DNA from: an uncultured Mucilaginibacter sp.
GTDB taxonomy: Bacteria; Bacteroidota; Bacteroidia; Sphingobacteriales; Sphingobacteriaceae
Direction of reading: 5' to 3'
DNA: 64,000 nucleotides
NCBI GenBank assembly: GCA_903891475.1
Contig: CAITEP010000043.1
Location: forward strand, 18,589 to 82,588
The notes beneath the pieces were generated by a model. The model had not been told where the DNA came from, did no database searches, and saw only the letters and a program-made list of their open reading frames with translations. The translations under genes were made by a program, and so were the position numbers. How positions within the stretch are numbered: position 1 is the first letter of the stretch; each line of letters begins with the position of its first letter. Of the stretch, positions 17,666 to 26,939 are shown one piece after another.

Positions 17666-20482
17666 TTATCTACTTAAATACATCGACTTTTCTTTATACA
17701 AGTGCCTAAAGTATGGATCCTGAAGATTAGGTATAAAGCGTATCGCCTCCCCTGTCGATTTCATTTCTGGCCCCAATTCCTTACTTACTTCCGGAAACTT
17801 ATCAAACGAAAAAATAGGCTCTTTAATTGCGTAACCCCATAATTTTGGTTCAATATTAAAATCCTTCAGTTTATTTACCCCAAGCATCACTTTTGCAGCT
17901 ATATTTATATAAGGCACATCATATGCCTTGGCAATAAACGGTACGGTACGCGAAGCGCGCGGATTTGCCTCAATTACATAAACCTTATCGTTCTTAATCG
18001 CGAATTGTATATTAAGTAGCCCCATCACATTTAAGGCTTTGGCAATTTTTTCGGTATATTCCTTAACTTTACTAATAGCATCGTCCGAAAGGTCGAAAGG
18101 TGGCAGTACGGCAAACGAATCGCCGGAATGGACTCCTGCTGGCTCAATATGCTCCATCATGCCAATAATGTGTACATCCTCCCCATCACAAATGGAGTCT
18201 GATTCGGCCTCAGCTGCCCTGTCTAAAAAATGATCTATCAATACGCGGTTTCCAGGCAAGTTACGTAATAAGCTTACCACTGCTTTTTCCAGGTCCTCAT
18301 CATTTATCACAATACTCATCCCTTGTCCGCCTAAAACGTAGCTAGGCCTTACCAGCACGGGGTAGCCAACTTTATGGGCAACCTCAATGGCTTCTTCGGC
18401 ACTTTCGGCTACGCCATATAATGGATATGGTATGTCAAGTTCTTTTAGCAGATCCGAGAAACGCCCCCTATCCTCGGCTATGTCCATATCATTAAACGAA
18501 GTTCCTATGATGCGGATGCCATGCTCATGCATTTTTTCGGCCATTTTTAGTGCTGTTTGTCCGCCTAGTTGCACGATAACGCCATATGGTTTTTCAAGCT
18601 CTATAATTTCGCGCACATGCTCCCAATATACAGGTTCAAAGTATAGCTTATCGGCCATATTAAAATCTGTCGAAACTGTTTCCGGATTACAATTCACCAT
18701 TATGGCTTCAAAACCAGCTTCCTTGGCTGCCAATAAACCATGTACACAACTATAATCAAACTCAATACCCTGACCAATACGGTTAGGGCCAGAGCCTAAT
18801 ACGATAATTTTTTTCTTGTCTGACACGATGGATTCGTTTTCGCCCTCGTAGGTTGAGTAATAATAAGGTGTTTTGGCCTGAAACTCGGCAGCGCAAGTAT
18901 CCACCATTTTATAAACCCTTCGTATGCCTAAAGCTTTGCGACGTTGGTAAACATCTTCCTCGGTAACTACTCCTAGTATATGGGCAATTTGATTATCCGA
19001 AAATCCTTTTTGTTTTAGGTTGAAGAAGAATTCCTCCGGGATATTATTTAAGGAATACCTGCGCAATTCGTTTTCAAGGTTAACCACCTCCATTATCTGG
19101 TTTAAAAACCAACGGTCAATTTTAGTGGCCTTGCGTACCGATTCAATAGGAACACCTAAACTTAAGGCATCGTATATATGGAAAAGCCTGTCCCAACTTG
19201 GGTTTTCAAGGCTATGCATAATTTCTTCCAGGTTGCGGTTTTGTCGGCCATCGGCTCCTAAACCCGCCCTACCAATTTCTAAACTTTGACAAGCTTTCTG
19301 TAATGCTTCAATAAAGCTGCGACCTATGCCCATTACCTCTCCAACCGATTTCATTTGCAGGCCTAGCAATTTGTTAGCGCCTTTAAATTTATCGAAGTTC
19401 CAGCGCGGAATTTTTACAATTACATAATCCAGCGTAGGTTCAAAATAGGCGGAAGTAGTTTTGGTGATTTGATTTTCAATTTCGTCCAAATTATAGCCAA
19501 TAGCCAATTTGGCGGCAATTTTAGCAATTGGATATCCGGTTGCTTTTGATGCCAATGCCGAGGAGCGTGAAACCCTTGGGTTTATTTCGATGGCAATAAT
19601 GGCTTCATCAGCAGGGTTTACCGAAAACTGCACATTACAGCCGCCTGCAAAATTACCTATGGCACGCATCATTTTAATGGCTTGGTTGCGCATTTCCTGA
19701 TAGCAGCGGTCACTCAGGGTCATAGGAGGTGCTACGGTAATAGAATCCCCGGTATGGATACCCATCGGGTCGAAGTTTTCAATCGCGCAAATAATAATCA
19801 CATTGTCGTTATTATCGCGCAAAAGCTCTAACTCAAACTCTTTCCAGCCAATAACAGCTTGTTCTACCAATACCTCATGCGTTGGCGATGCTTGCAAGCC
19901 TTTACTTAGCGCGGCGTCAAAATCTTCTTTTTTATGTACAAAGCCTGCGCCCTTACCCCCTAAGGTATAGCTAGGCCTGATAACTAAAGGAAAACCAATA
20001 GTTTGCGCGGCTTCTTTTCCTTCTAAAAACGAGTTGGCGATTTTTGAAGTGGCAACACCCACACCAATATCAACCATCAGTTGGCGAAACTCTTCCCGGT
20101 TTTCGGTTTTCTCGATGGCTGCCAAATCAACCCCAACAATTTTTACCCCATATTTTTCCCAAATGCCACGTTCGGCTACGCTTATACAGAGGTTAAGCGC
20201 CGTTTGTCCACCCATGGTAGGCAATACCGCGTCAATTTGTTGTTCTTTTAATATCTTCTCAATACTTTCGGGTTCAAGCGGCAATAGGTACACATGGTCG
20301 GCAATTACCTTATCCGTCATAATGGTGGCCGGATTGCTATTGATGATGGATACCGATATGCCTTCCTCCTTTAAAGAGAGTGCGGCTTGCGAGCCAGCAT
20401 AATCAAATTCGCAGGCCTGACCAATAATAATGGGACCTGAACCGATAATTAAAACTGATTTTATGGAAGTATCTAATGGCAT
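17666..20482 (-). CDS. carB: Carbamoyl-phosphate synthase large subunit, lacking the allosteric domain
   Basis: Makes carbamoyl phosphate from bicarbonate, two ATP and ammonia for arginine and pyrimidine synthesis. The 938-residue protein has both ATP-grasp halves: GSGPIIIGQACEFDY at residues 12-26 opens the first and GSGPNRIGQGIEFDYS opens the second. It ends at MKSTGEAIRFIPNLQ plus a short tail. E. coli CarB is about 1073 residues, and its final 137 or so form the MGS-like allosteric domain, absent here. carA is not in the window. A -7 box at 20576-20583 gives a leader of about 90 nt. Confidence 0.96.
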   Translation of the reverse strand: MPLDTSIKSVLIIGSGPIIIGQACEFDYAGSQAALSLKEEGISVSIINSNPATIMTDKVIADHVYLLPLEPESIEKILKEQQIDAVLPTMGGQTALNLCISVAERGIWEKYGVKIVGVDLAAIEKTENREEFRQLMVDIGVGVATSKIANSFLEGKEAAQTIGFPLVIRPSYTLGGKGAGFVHKKEDFDAALSKGLQASPTHEVLVEQAVIGWKEFELELLRDNNDNVIIICAIENFDPMGIHTGDSITVAPPMTLSDRCYQEMRNQAIKMMRAIGNFAGGCNVQFSVNPADEAIIAIEINPRVSRSSALASKATGYPIAKIAAKLAIGYNLDEIENQITKTTSAYFEPTLDYVIVKIPRWNFDKFKGANKLLGLQMKSVGEVMGIGRSFIEALQKACQSLEIGRAGLGADGRQNRNLEEIMHSLENPSWDRLFHIYDALSLGVPIESVRKATKIDRWFLNQIMEVVNLENELRRYSLNNIPEEFFFNLKQKGFSDNQIAHILGVVTEEDVYQRRKALGIRRVYKMVDTCAAEFQAKTPYYYSTYEGENESIVSDKKKIIVLGSGPNRIGQGIEFDYSCVHGLLAAKEAGFEAIMVNCNPETVSTDFNMADKLYFEPVYWEHVREIIELEKPYGVIVQLGGQTALKMAEKMHEHGIRIIGTSFNDMDIAEDRGRFSDLLKELDIPYPLYGVAESAEEAIEVAHKVGYPVLVRPSYVLGGQGMSIVINDEDLEKAVVSLLRNLPGNRVLIDHFLDRAAEAESDSICDGEDVHIIGMMEHIEPAGVHSGDSFAVLPPFDLSDDAISKVKEYTEKIAKALNVMGLLNIQFAIKNDKVYVIEANPRASRTVPFIAKAYDVPYINIAAKVMLGVNKLKDFNIEPKLWGYAIKEPIFSFDKFPEVSKELGPEMKSTGEAIRFIPNLQDPYFRHLYKEKSMYLSR

Positions 20483-20511
20483 GGGCTTTATGTTTGATTA
20501 AGCTGCCTGAT

Positions 20512-20560
20512 GCGGAAATACCGGCTTAAATTTTCCGTAATTGTTTCCGCAATCCGGTAT
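20512..20560 (-). promoter_or_regulatory. Alternative hairpins in the carB leader
   Basis: In the predicted carB 5' leader two inverted repeats interlock: GCGGAAA (20512-20518) with TTTCCGC (20544-20550), and ATACCGG (20518-20524) with CCGGTAT (20554-20560). They share a base and their arms alternate, so both cannot form fully as simple nested stems. No U-run follows either stem. This could be a regulatory leader or incidental structure. Confidence 0.35.
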
Positions 20561-20575
20561 CTTCTTGTCGGGGTG

Positions 20576-20583
20576 CAAAGATA
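20576..20583 (-). promoter_or_regulatory. carB promoter -7 element
   Basis: TATCTTTG on the minus strand is a perfect match to the Bacteroidota -7 consensus TAnnTTTG and is followed by the common CACC context. Transcription should start near 20570. I see no clear TTTG about 20 bp upstream. Confidence 0.6.
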
Positions 20584-20718
20584 GGAAAATATGCCTATGC
20601 GGCATCTAATTTTTTAAATTAATTGTGCTTTAAATGATTGTACGCTATTGATTAGTTATTCTACATAAATCAATCTACAATTTGCTCAATTTAAAATGGG
20701 TTCAATCCCAATAATTCC

Positions 20719-21372
20719 TTAATAATCCTTATTTAATTTTTCGGCGGTAAATAGGCTATCGGCTTGCTTTCTTGAAAGTTCCTTAGGTTCTTTACCACAA
20801 TAAAAATCATATGATATAGTATCCTTACCTTCGCCTTGCGGGTAATAGTTTCTTATTATTAACTTCCTTTTAACACCTTTAACTGGTTTAAAGTTATAGT
20901 AATCAACATCACGGTCAATTGAACAATCAGCTTCTGTAGTAATGACTTTAGATATATGTCCAATAGTATCAATTGTTTGTTTCCATTCAACGTGGTACTC
21001 GTTTTGCTCGTTTATTTTCCAGTCTTCGGGTATTATTGGTACGCCCAAACTAAGTCTCCTTTTGTTAAACTCCATACCAAACTTATCTTGACAAATTTTT
21101 GTTTTATATTTACCAACGTCTGTAATTAAATGACTTATTAATAATAAAGCATTTAATAAAATAACAATACTAAAAGTTACTTTATTTTCATTATTGGATT
21201 TCTGTCTTATAAAGATAAGACAAGGGAAAAATGTACAGATAAAAATTGCCTTAGTGGCAAGCCAATAAATTGATTGTAGTTTTAAAAAAAAATCAAAATA
21301 AATCCAAGCAATTAAATATAAAACGGAAAACCCGGCAAATATCCATTTCACTATTTTCTTCCTATCCGTCAT
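20719..21372 (-). CDS. Hypothetical membrane protein
   Basis: A 217-residue protein with three hydrophobic segments in the first half (about residues 9-30, 36-55 and 65-84) and a soluble C-terminal part of about 130 residues. That part is rich in charged and aromatic residues (EYHVEWKQTIDTIGH). I recognise no family. It stands alone with 236 bp downstream and 247 bp upstream. The reading frame is open, with normal start MTDRKK and no sign of decay. Confidence 0.65.
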   Translation of the reverse strand: MTDRKKIVKWIFAGFSVLYLIAWIYFDFFLKLQSIYWLATKAIFICTFFPCLIFIRQKSNNENKVTFSIVILLNALLLISHLITDVGKYKTKICQDKFGMEFNKRRLSLGVPIIPEDWKINEQNEYHVEWKQTIDTIGHISKVITTEADCSIDRDVDYYNFKPVKGVKRKLIIRNYYPQGEGKDTISYDFYCGKEPKELSRKQADSLFTAEKLNKDY

Positions 21373-21580
21373 TTATTAAAATGTTAGGTTTATTGTTTTT
21401 ATGAATAAGATAATTAAACCTTAAATGTAATGAATTTTATTTTAGCTACAAAACCAAAAAAGGCTGTTCTGTTTTAGCTGTTTCAAAAACTATCATAATC
21501 TTAAAATTTCATTTTAAGGCTCTCGCCAATTTATCCAACTCATTTTCACACTTAAATGATAAAATTTACTACAAATTCCG

Positions 21581-21588
21581 TATTTTTG
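21581..21588 (+). promoter_or_regulatory. ileS promoter -7 element
   Basis: TATTTTTG matches TAnnTTTG exactly and lies 31 bp upstream of the ileS ATG. The GCCACC that follows is typical of Bacteroidota start regions. No clear -33 TTTG is seen. Confidence 0.55.
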
Positions 21589-21619
21589 CCACCTCTAAAA
21601 ACAGGGGTTAAAAACGCAC

Positions 21620-24600
21620 ATGTATAAGGAATATAAGCAGTTAAACTTATCGCAAACAGGCAAAGATGTACTCGATTTCTGGAAACAGAACCACATTTTT
21701 GAAAAAAGCATTAGCACCCGTGCGGCCAATAATCCTTATACATTTTATGAGGGGCCGCCATCGGCAAATGGCATGCCTGGCATACACCACGTAATGGCCA
21801 GGGCCATTAAGGATATTTTTTGTCGTTACAAAACGCTAAAAGGCTTTCAGGTAAAGCGCAAAGGTGGCTGGGATACCCATGGCCTGCCTATAGAGCTTGC
21901 GGTTGAAAAAGCTTTAGGTATTACTAAGGACGATATCGGCAAAAAAATATCGGTAAAAGATTATAACGATGCCTGCCGCAAGGAGGTAATGAAATATACC
22001 GACGTTTGGAACAGCCTAACCGAAAAAATGGGTTATTGGGTTGATCTGGACGACCCTTACATTACCTATAAAAACGAATATATTGAAACCCTTTGGTGGA
22101 TATTGAAGGAGTTTTACAATAAAGATTTGCTGTATAAAGGCTATACCGTGCAACCCTATTCGCCTAAGGCGGGTACTGGCTTAAGCTCGCACGAGTTGAA
22201 CCAGCCGGGTACTTACCGTAACCTGCGCGATACTTCTATTGTAGGGCAGTTCCACCTTAAAAGCGAGCAACAGCATCCTTTAATTAAAAGGTTATTTAAC
22301 CATGCCAACGAAGATACCGTGATTTTAGCATGGACCACCACCCCTTGGACCTTACCTGCAAACTGCGCGCTTGCCGTTGGCGAGAAGATAAACTATGTAA
22401 AAATCAGCACCTTTAACCCTTATACCTATTTACCGGTTAGTGTGGTGTTGGCTAAAGATTTGGTAAGCAAATACTTTAAACCTGAAGGTGAAAATGCCGA
22501 TTTTAACAGCTACAAAGGTGGCGATAAGATTATCCCTTGGGCGGTAAAGGATAATTTTAATGGCAGCGAATTACTTGGCTTGCGTTACCACCAGCTAATG
22601 CCCTATGTTACCAATGCCGATTTGGAACAAAACGCATTTAGGGTAATACCGGCCGATTTTGTGACTACCGAAGATGGAACAGGAATTGTACATACCGCCT
22701 CTGTTTTTGGTGCCGACGACTTTAGGGCATGTAAGGAAAATGGTGTTCCATCTGTAATGGTGAAGGATGAGAGCGGTAAGGAAGTACCATTGGTAAACAA
22801 ACAGGGTAGATTTGTAGACGAGGTGACTGATTTTGCAGGTCGCTATGTAAAAGAAGAATATTATAGCGATGAAGAACGTGCCACACCCGACTTTAAGCCT
22901 ACCGACGTACTGATTGCCATTAAACTAAAAGAAGACAATAAAGCTTTTGACGTACGTAAATATGAACACAGCTACCCGCATTGCTGGCGTACCGATAAGC
23001 CTATTTTATATTACCCACTAGATAGTTGGTTTGTGCGTACTACTGCCGTTAAAGACAAAATGGTGGAACTTAACAAATCCATCAACTGGAAGCCTGAATC
23101 AACCGGGACGGGGCGTTTTGGTAACTGGTTGGAGAATTTGGTGGATTGGAACCTATCGCGCTCCCGCTTTTGGGGTACGCCTTTGCCAATTTGGCGCGAG
23201 GAAAATGGTTCGGAGGAAAAATGCATAGGCTCCATACAAGAATTGAAGACTGAAATTGAGCGCTCAATCGCGGCTGGTTTAATGCCTAAAGGCTTCAAGA
23301 TTGAAGACTTGCACCGTCCTTATGTGGACGATGTGGTGCTTACCTCAACAGGGGGCAAGCCCATGTACCGCGAACCCGATTTAATTGATGTTTGGTTTGA
23401 TAGCGGCGCCATGCCTTACGCGCAATGGCATTTTCCGTTCGAAAATAAAGAAGCTTTTGAAAACGCCTATCCTGCCGATTTCATAGCCGAAGGGGTTGAC
23501 CAAACTCGTGGCTGGTTTTTTACGCTCCATGCCATAGCGGTGATGCTGAGTGTAACCAGCGATGAAGTTAAGGCGGTTAATAAAAAAGTAGGCAATCCGG
23601 GTATCGCGTTTAAAAACGTGGTATCGAACGGCTTGGTATTGGATAAAAACGGCAATAAAATGTCGAAACGATTGGGCAATGCGGTCGACCCATTCGAAAC
23701 CATCGAAAAATACAGTGCCGATGTTGCCCGTTGGTACATGATTAGCAATGCCGCCCCTTGGGATAACCTGAAGTTTAACGAAGAGGGAATGGACGAGGTG
23801 CGCCGCAAGTTTTTTGGTACGCTGTACAATACCTATACATTTTTTGTGTTGTACGCCAATATCGACGGTTTTAAATACCAAGAGCAAGAAATTGCGATAG
23901 CAAACAGACCTGAAATTGACCAGTGGATATTATCCCTGCTTAATACTTTAAGTAAGGATGTAGATGCTTTTTATGCTGATTTTGAGCCTACCAAAGCCGC
24001 CCGCGCCATACAAGATTTTGTGGACGCGCATTTAAGCAATTGGTATGTGCGTTTAAGTCGCCGCCGTTTTTGGCGCTCTGATAATTCGGACGATAAGCTA
24101 TCGGCTTACCAAACCTTGTACAACTGTTTGGTAACCATCGCCAAATTGATTTCGCCAATAGCACCATTTTTTGCCGACCAATTGTTTACCGATTTAAACG
24201 GCGTTACCAACAAAGAAGACTTTGAATCGGTACATTTGGCCTATTATCCAAGCTACCACCCCGAACTGGTAAATGCTGGCTTAGAGGAAAGGATGCAAAT
24301 GGCGCAGGATATATCCTCCTTAGTACTTTCCTTACGCAAAAAAGTAGGCATCAACGTAAGGCAGCCATTGGGTAAAATATTGCTGCCGATTTTGGATATC
24401 GACTTTAAAAACAAAGTTGAGCAGGTAAAAGACTTGATATTATCGGAAACAAATATCAAAACGATTGAGTACATCACCGGAACCGATGGCTTTATCAAAA
24501 AGAAAATAAAACCAAACTTTAAGGCCCTAGGCGCTAAAGTAGGTAAAGACATGAAACTAGTTGCCGAAGCGATCAATAACTTTACCCAAAATGATATTGC

Positions 24601-25012
24601 CCAACTAGAAGCCGAAGGTCAAATCTTGATACCAGATACTAGATACTCGATACTAACATCCGACGTAGAAATCATTGCCGAAGACGTTCCCGGCTGGCAA
24701 GTGGCCAACTTGGGTAAATTGACGGTAGCACTCGACTTGACCATTACCGATGAGCTGAAAGATGAAGGCATATCGCGCGAGTTGATTAATCGAATCCAAA
24801 CCTTGAGGAAAGCAAACGGCTTTGAGGTGACCGATAAAATACATGTTAAACTAAACGACCATGCCTTAATCAGCAAGGCCGTGACCAATAATTTATCCTA
24901 TATTTGCGCCGAAATTCTGGCAGTTGGTGTAGTGATAGACAATGGATTAACTGAAGGCGAATTGATTTTAATTGATGATATTGAAATTTTGATAGTTATT
25001 ACTAAAGTATAA
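21620..25012 (+). CDS. ileS: Isoleucyl-tRNA synthetase, eukaryotic-like (IleS2) type with GIHH signature
   Basis: Charges tRNA-Ile with isoleucine. At 1130 residues it is longer than the bacterial type 1 enzyme and fits the eukaryotic-like type. The class I HIGH signature reads GIHH at residues 54-57 within NGMPGIHHVMARAIKDI; positions 1 and 3 are swapped relative to HxGH. KMSKRLGN is at about residues 680-687. The editing domain includes the TTTPWTLP and EDGTGIVHTAS regions. It heads an operon with a dksA-like gene (1-bp overlap) and lspA. Confidence 0.96.
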   Translation: MYKEYKQLNLSQTGKDVLDFWKQNHIFEKSISTRAANNPYTFYEGPPSANGMPGIHHVMARAIKDIFCRYKTLKGFQVKRKGGWDTHGLPIELAVEKALGITKDDIGKKISVKDYNDACRKEVMKYTDVWNSLTEKMGYWVDLDDPYITYKNEYIETLWWILKEFYNKDLLYKGYTVQPYSPKAGTGLSSHELNQPGTYRNLRDTSIVGQFHLKSEQQHPLIKRLFNHANEDTVILAWTTTPWTLPANCALAVGEKINYVKISTFNPYTYLPVSVVLAKDLVSKYFKPEGENADFNSYKGGDKIIPWAVKDNFNGSELLGLRYHQLMPYVTNADLEQNAFRVIPADFVTTEDGTGIVHTASVFGADDFRACKENGVPSVMVKDESGKEVPLVNKQGRFVDEVTDFAGRYVKEEYYSDEERATPDFKPTDVLIAIKLKEDNKAFDVRKYEHSYPHCWRTDKPILYYPLDSWFVRTTAVKDKMVELNKSINWKPESTGTGRFGNWLENLVDWNLSRSRFWGTPLPIWREENGSEEKCIGSIQELKTEIERSIAAGLMPKGFKIEDLHRPYVDDVVLTSTGGKPMYREPDLIDVWFDSGAMPYAQWHFPFENKEAFENAYPADFIAEGVDQTRGWFFTLHAIAVMLSVTSDEVKAVNKKVGNPGIAFKNVVSNGLVLDKNGNKMSKRLGNAVDPFETIEKYSADVARWYMISNAAPWDNLKFNEEGMDEVRRKFFGTLYNTYTFFVLYANIDGFKYQEQEIAIANRPEIDQWILSLLNTLSKDVDAFYADFEPTKAARAIQDFVDAHLSNWYVRLSRRRFWRSDNSDDKLSAYQTLYNCLVTIAKLISPIAPFFADQLFTDLNGVTNKEDFESVHLAYYPSYHPELVNAGLEERMQMAQDISSLVLSLRKKVGINVRQPLGKILLPILDIDFKNKVEQVKDLILSETNIKTIEYITGTDGFIKKKIKPNFKALGAKVGKDMKLVAEAINNFTQNDIAQLEAEGQILIPDTRYSILTSDVEIIAEDVPGWQVANLGKLTVALDLTITDELKDEGISRELINRIQTLRKANGFEVTDKIHVKLNDHALISKAVTNNLSYICAEILAVGVVIDNGLTEGELILIDDIEILIVITKV

Positions 25013-25398
25013 TGAAAAACGAATCGACAGAAAAAACCAGGTACTCTGAAGCAGATTTGCAAGAGTTTAAAGGCATCATACTTGATAAACTGCGCAGTGC
25101 ACGCGAAGAGTTGAATTCGCTTGCCACTTCATTAAGTTCGCCAAATGCCAATGGTACCGATGATACCGCCGGAACTTATAAAACCTTGGAAGATGGTTCG
25201 GCAACATTGGAGAAAGAGCAAATTAACCAATTAGCTGCCCGTCAAAAAAAGTTTATTGAACAACTGGAAGCCGCTTTGGTACGTATTGAAAACAAAACTT
25301 ATGGCGTTTGCCGCGAAACCGGTAAATTGATACCAAAAGAGCGTTTACGTGCCGTACCGCATACTACCTTAAGTATGGAAGCAAAACTAAAGCAATAA
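25012..25398 (+). CDS. TraR/DksA-family protein with degenerate zinc finger
   Basis: A 128-residue DksA-like protein. DksA binds the RNA polymerase secondary channel and works with ppGpp. The sequence shows an N-terminal coiled coil, a tip with TDDTAG (Asp51 and Ala53 match the conserved DxA tip), and the C-terminal block YGVCRETGKLIPKERLRAVP. Only one cysteine (Cys100) of the usual four zinc ligands remains, so zinc binding is unlikely. It overlaps ileS by one base and abuts lspA. This linkage is common in Bacteroidota. Confidence 0.85.
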   Translation: MKNESTEKTRYSEADLQEFKGIILDKLRSAREELNSLATSLSSPNANGTDDTAGTYKTLEDGSATLEKEQINQLAARQKKFIEQLEAALVRIENKTYGVCRETGKLIPKERLRAVPHTTLSMEAKLKQ

Positions 25399-26004
25399 AT
25401 GAAGCTACAGTACATAAAGCCTTTTGCCATTGCGGCACTCATTGTTATTGTTGACCAAATTATTAAAACATGGGTACGTACCCATATGAATTTTGACTCG
25501 GAAATTCATTTTTTGGGAAACCATGGCATGTTGCGCTATACCGAAAACAATGGCATGGCCTTTGGTTGGGAATTGGGCGGTCGTATCGGTAAATTAGTGC
25601 TTACTATTTTCCGCTTGTTTGCTGTTTTTGGAATAGGCTATGGTTTAATTTATTTAGTACAGCAAAAGTACAGTCGTGGCTTAATTTTATGTGTTGCCCT
25701 AATTTTTGCCGGTGCACTTGGTAATATCATTGATAGTACATTTTACGGGCTTATTTACCAGCATGGTAATATTTTTGAAGGCCGTGTGGTTGATATGTTT
25801 TACTTCCCCTTGTTTGAAGGGCATTACCCAGCATGGGTGCCAATTTTGCACGATCGGCATTACGAATTTTTTGAACCGATATTTAATCTAGCCGATGCTG
25901 CTATTTCTATAGGGGTTATTACCATTTTACTTTTCCAAAAGCGCTATTTTAAACACGAAACAGAGGAGCCAATCAACCTAAACAACGAAATTGCTGAAGA
26001 GTAG
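25399..26004 (+). CDS. lspA: Lipoprotein signal peptidase
   Basis: Signal peptidase II, which cleaves prolipoprotein signal peptides in the inner membrane (peptidase family A8). The 201-residue protein has four membrane segments. The two catalytic aspartates are in GALGNIIDS and FNLADAAISIG, with RVVDMFYFP between. It is somewhat longer than E. coli LspA (164 residues) because of a loop around residues 130-160 and an acidic tail. It begins directly after the dksA-like stop codon. Confidence 0.95.
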   Translation: MKLQYIKPFAIAALIVIVDQIIKTWVRTHMNFDSEIHFLGNHGMLRYTENNGMAFGWELGGRIGKLVLTIFRLFAVFGIGYGLIYLVQQKYSRGLILCVALIFAGALGNIIDSTFYGLIYQHGNIFEGRVVDMFYFPLFEGHYPAWVPILHDRHYEFFEPIFNLADAAISIGVITILLFQKRYFKHETEEPINLNNEIAEE

Positions 26005-26137
26005 TTATATACTATTAACATATTCTATATCAGGTTATTTTGAGTTTTCAAATTAACCTTTTTTATTTTGTTATCTCCACCATCTATTATCGCAAATAAT
26101 CTGTTTTCTTAAATGCTGTAGCAATAAAAACTTTTAT

Positions 26138-26145
26138 TATTTTTG
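26138..26145 (+). promoter_or_regulatory. gcvH promoter -7 element
   Basis: TATTTTTG matches TAnnTTTG exactly, 18 bp upstream of the gcvH ATG. The transcript would have a leader of about 12 nt. No matching -33 TTTG is evident. Confidence 0.5.
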
Positions 26146-26163
26146 GGAAAAAATTAAGAAAAA

Positions 26164-26544
26164 ATGAATTTTCCAGCTGAATTAAAATATACCAAAGACC
26201 ACGAGTGGATTAAAGTTGATGGTGATGTTGCCTACATTGGCATTACCGATTTTGCACAAGGCGAATTGGGCGATATCGTGTATATCGACATTAACTCATT
26301 AGGCAAAGAGGTTGAAAAAGATGAGGTTTTTGGTACCGTTGAGGCGGTTAAAACAGTTTCGGATTTATTTATGCCAGTAAGTGGCACCGTTATTGAACTT
26401 AACCCCGCGCTTGACAAACAACCGGAGTTGGTTAATACCGACCCTTATGGCGAAGGCTGGATGGTAAAAATAACCTTAAAAGCAGGTGCCGACGTTGATT
26501 CATTACTATCGGCTGCCAGCTATACCGAACTGATTGGGGCATAA
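26164..26544 (+). CDS. gcvH: Glycine cleavage system H protein
   Basis: The lipoyl carrier that shuttles the aminomethyl group between the P, T and L proteins of glycine cleavage. The 126-residue protein has family length. The lipoylated lysine is Lys63 in [22 protein letters not shown] and ELGDIVYID are conserved strands. It overlaps a VanZ-family gene by one base (TAATG). Other gcv genes are not in the window, which is usual for this phylum, where gcvH often sits apart. Confidence 0.96.
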   Translation: MNFPAELKYTKDHEWIKVDGDVAYIGITDFAQGELGDIVYIDINSLGKEVEKDEVFGTVEAVKTVSDLFMPVSGTVIELNPALDKQPELVNTDPYGEGWMVKITLKAGADVDSLLSAASYTELIGA

Positions 26545-26939
26545 TGCAACCCTTTTTTAAAGGTTTTGGCGCGGCAATTGCATGGGCAATCATAATTTTT
26601 GCATTATGCACCATCCATTTAGGTAGTGTAACAAGCAATCCGCTTTTTTTTGCCGGGTTTGATAAATTGGTGCATTGCGGAATGTTCTTTGTGTTGGTAG
26701 TGCTGCTGGGCTTTGGCCTTTTGGTGCAAAGCAGGTTGAATGGAAATATGATTATGCCACTCGTTTTGTCAACCTTTTTGACTATTGGCTACGGTGGTAT
26801 AATTGAACTGTTGCAGCATTACCTGTTTACTTGGCGCAGCGGTGAGTGGGCCGATTTATTTGCGGATGCCGTAGGCGCATTTATGGGTTTATTTAGTTTT
26901 TTGGTGATTTTTAAAGCTTTAAATTATGTTAAAAGGTAA
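26544..26939 (+). CDS. VanZ family membrane protein
   Basis: A 131-residue membrane protein with four hydrophobic segments. FDKLVHCGMFFVLVVLLGFG, IIELLQHYLFTWRSGEWADLF and DAVGAFMGL match the VanZ-like domain (DK-H, E-Q and D-N-type polar positions). The function of most VanZ-like proteins is unknown; the name derives from a teicoplanin-resistance cluster. It sits between gcvH (1-bp overlap) and a tiny lipoprotein gene (14-bp overlap). Confidence 0.85.
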   Translation: MQPFFKGFGAAIAWAIIIFALCTIHLGSVTSNPLFFAGFDKLVHCGMFFVLVVLLGFGLLVQSRLNGNMIMPLVLSTFLTIGYGGIIELLQHYLFTWRSGEWADLFADAVGAFMGLFSFLVIFKALNYVKR

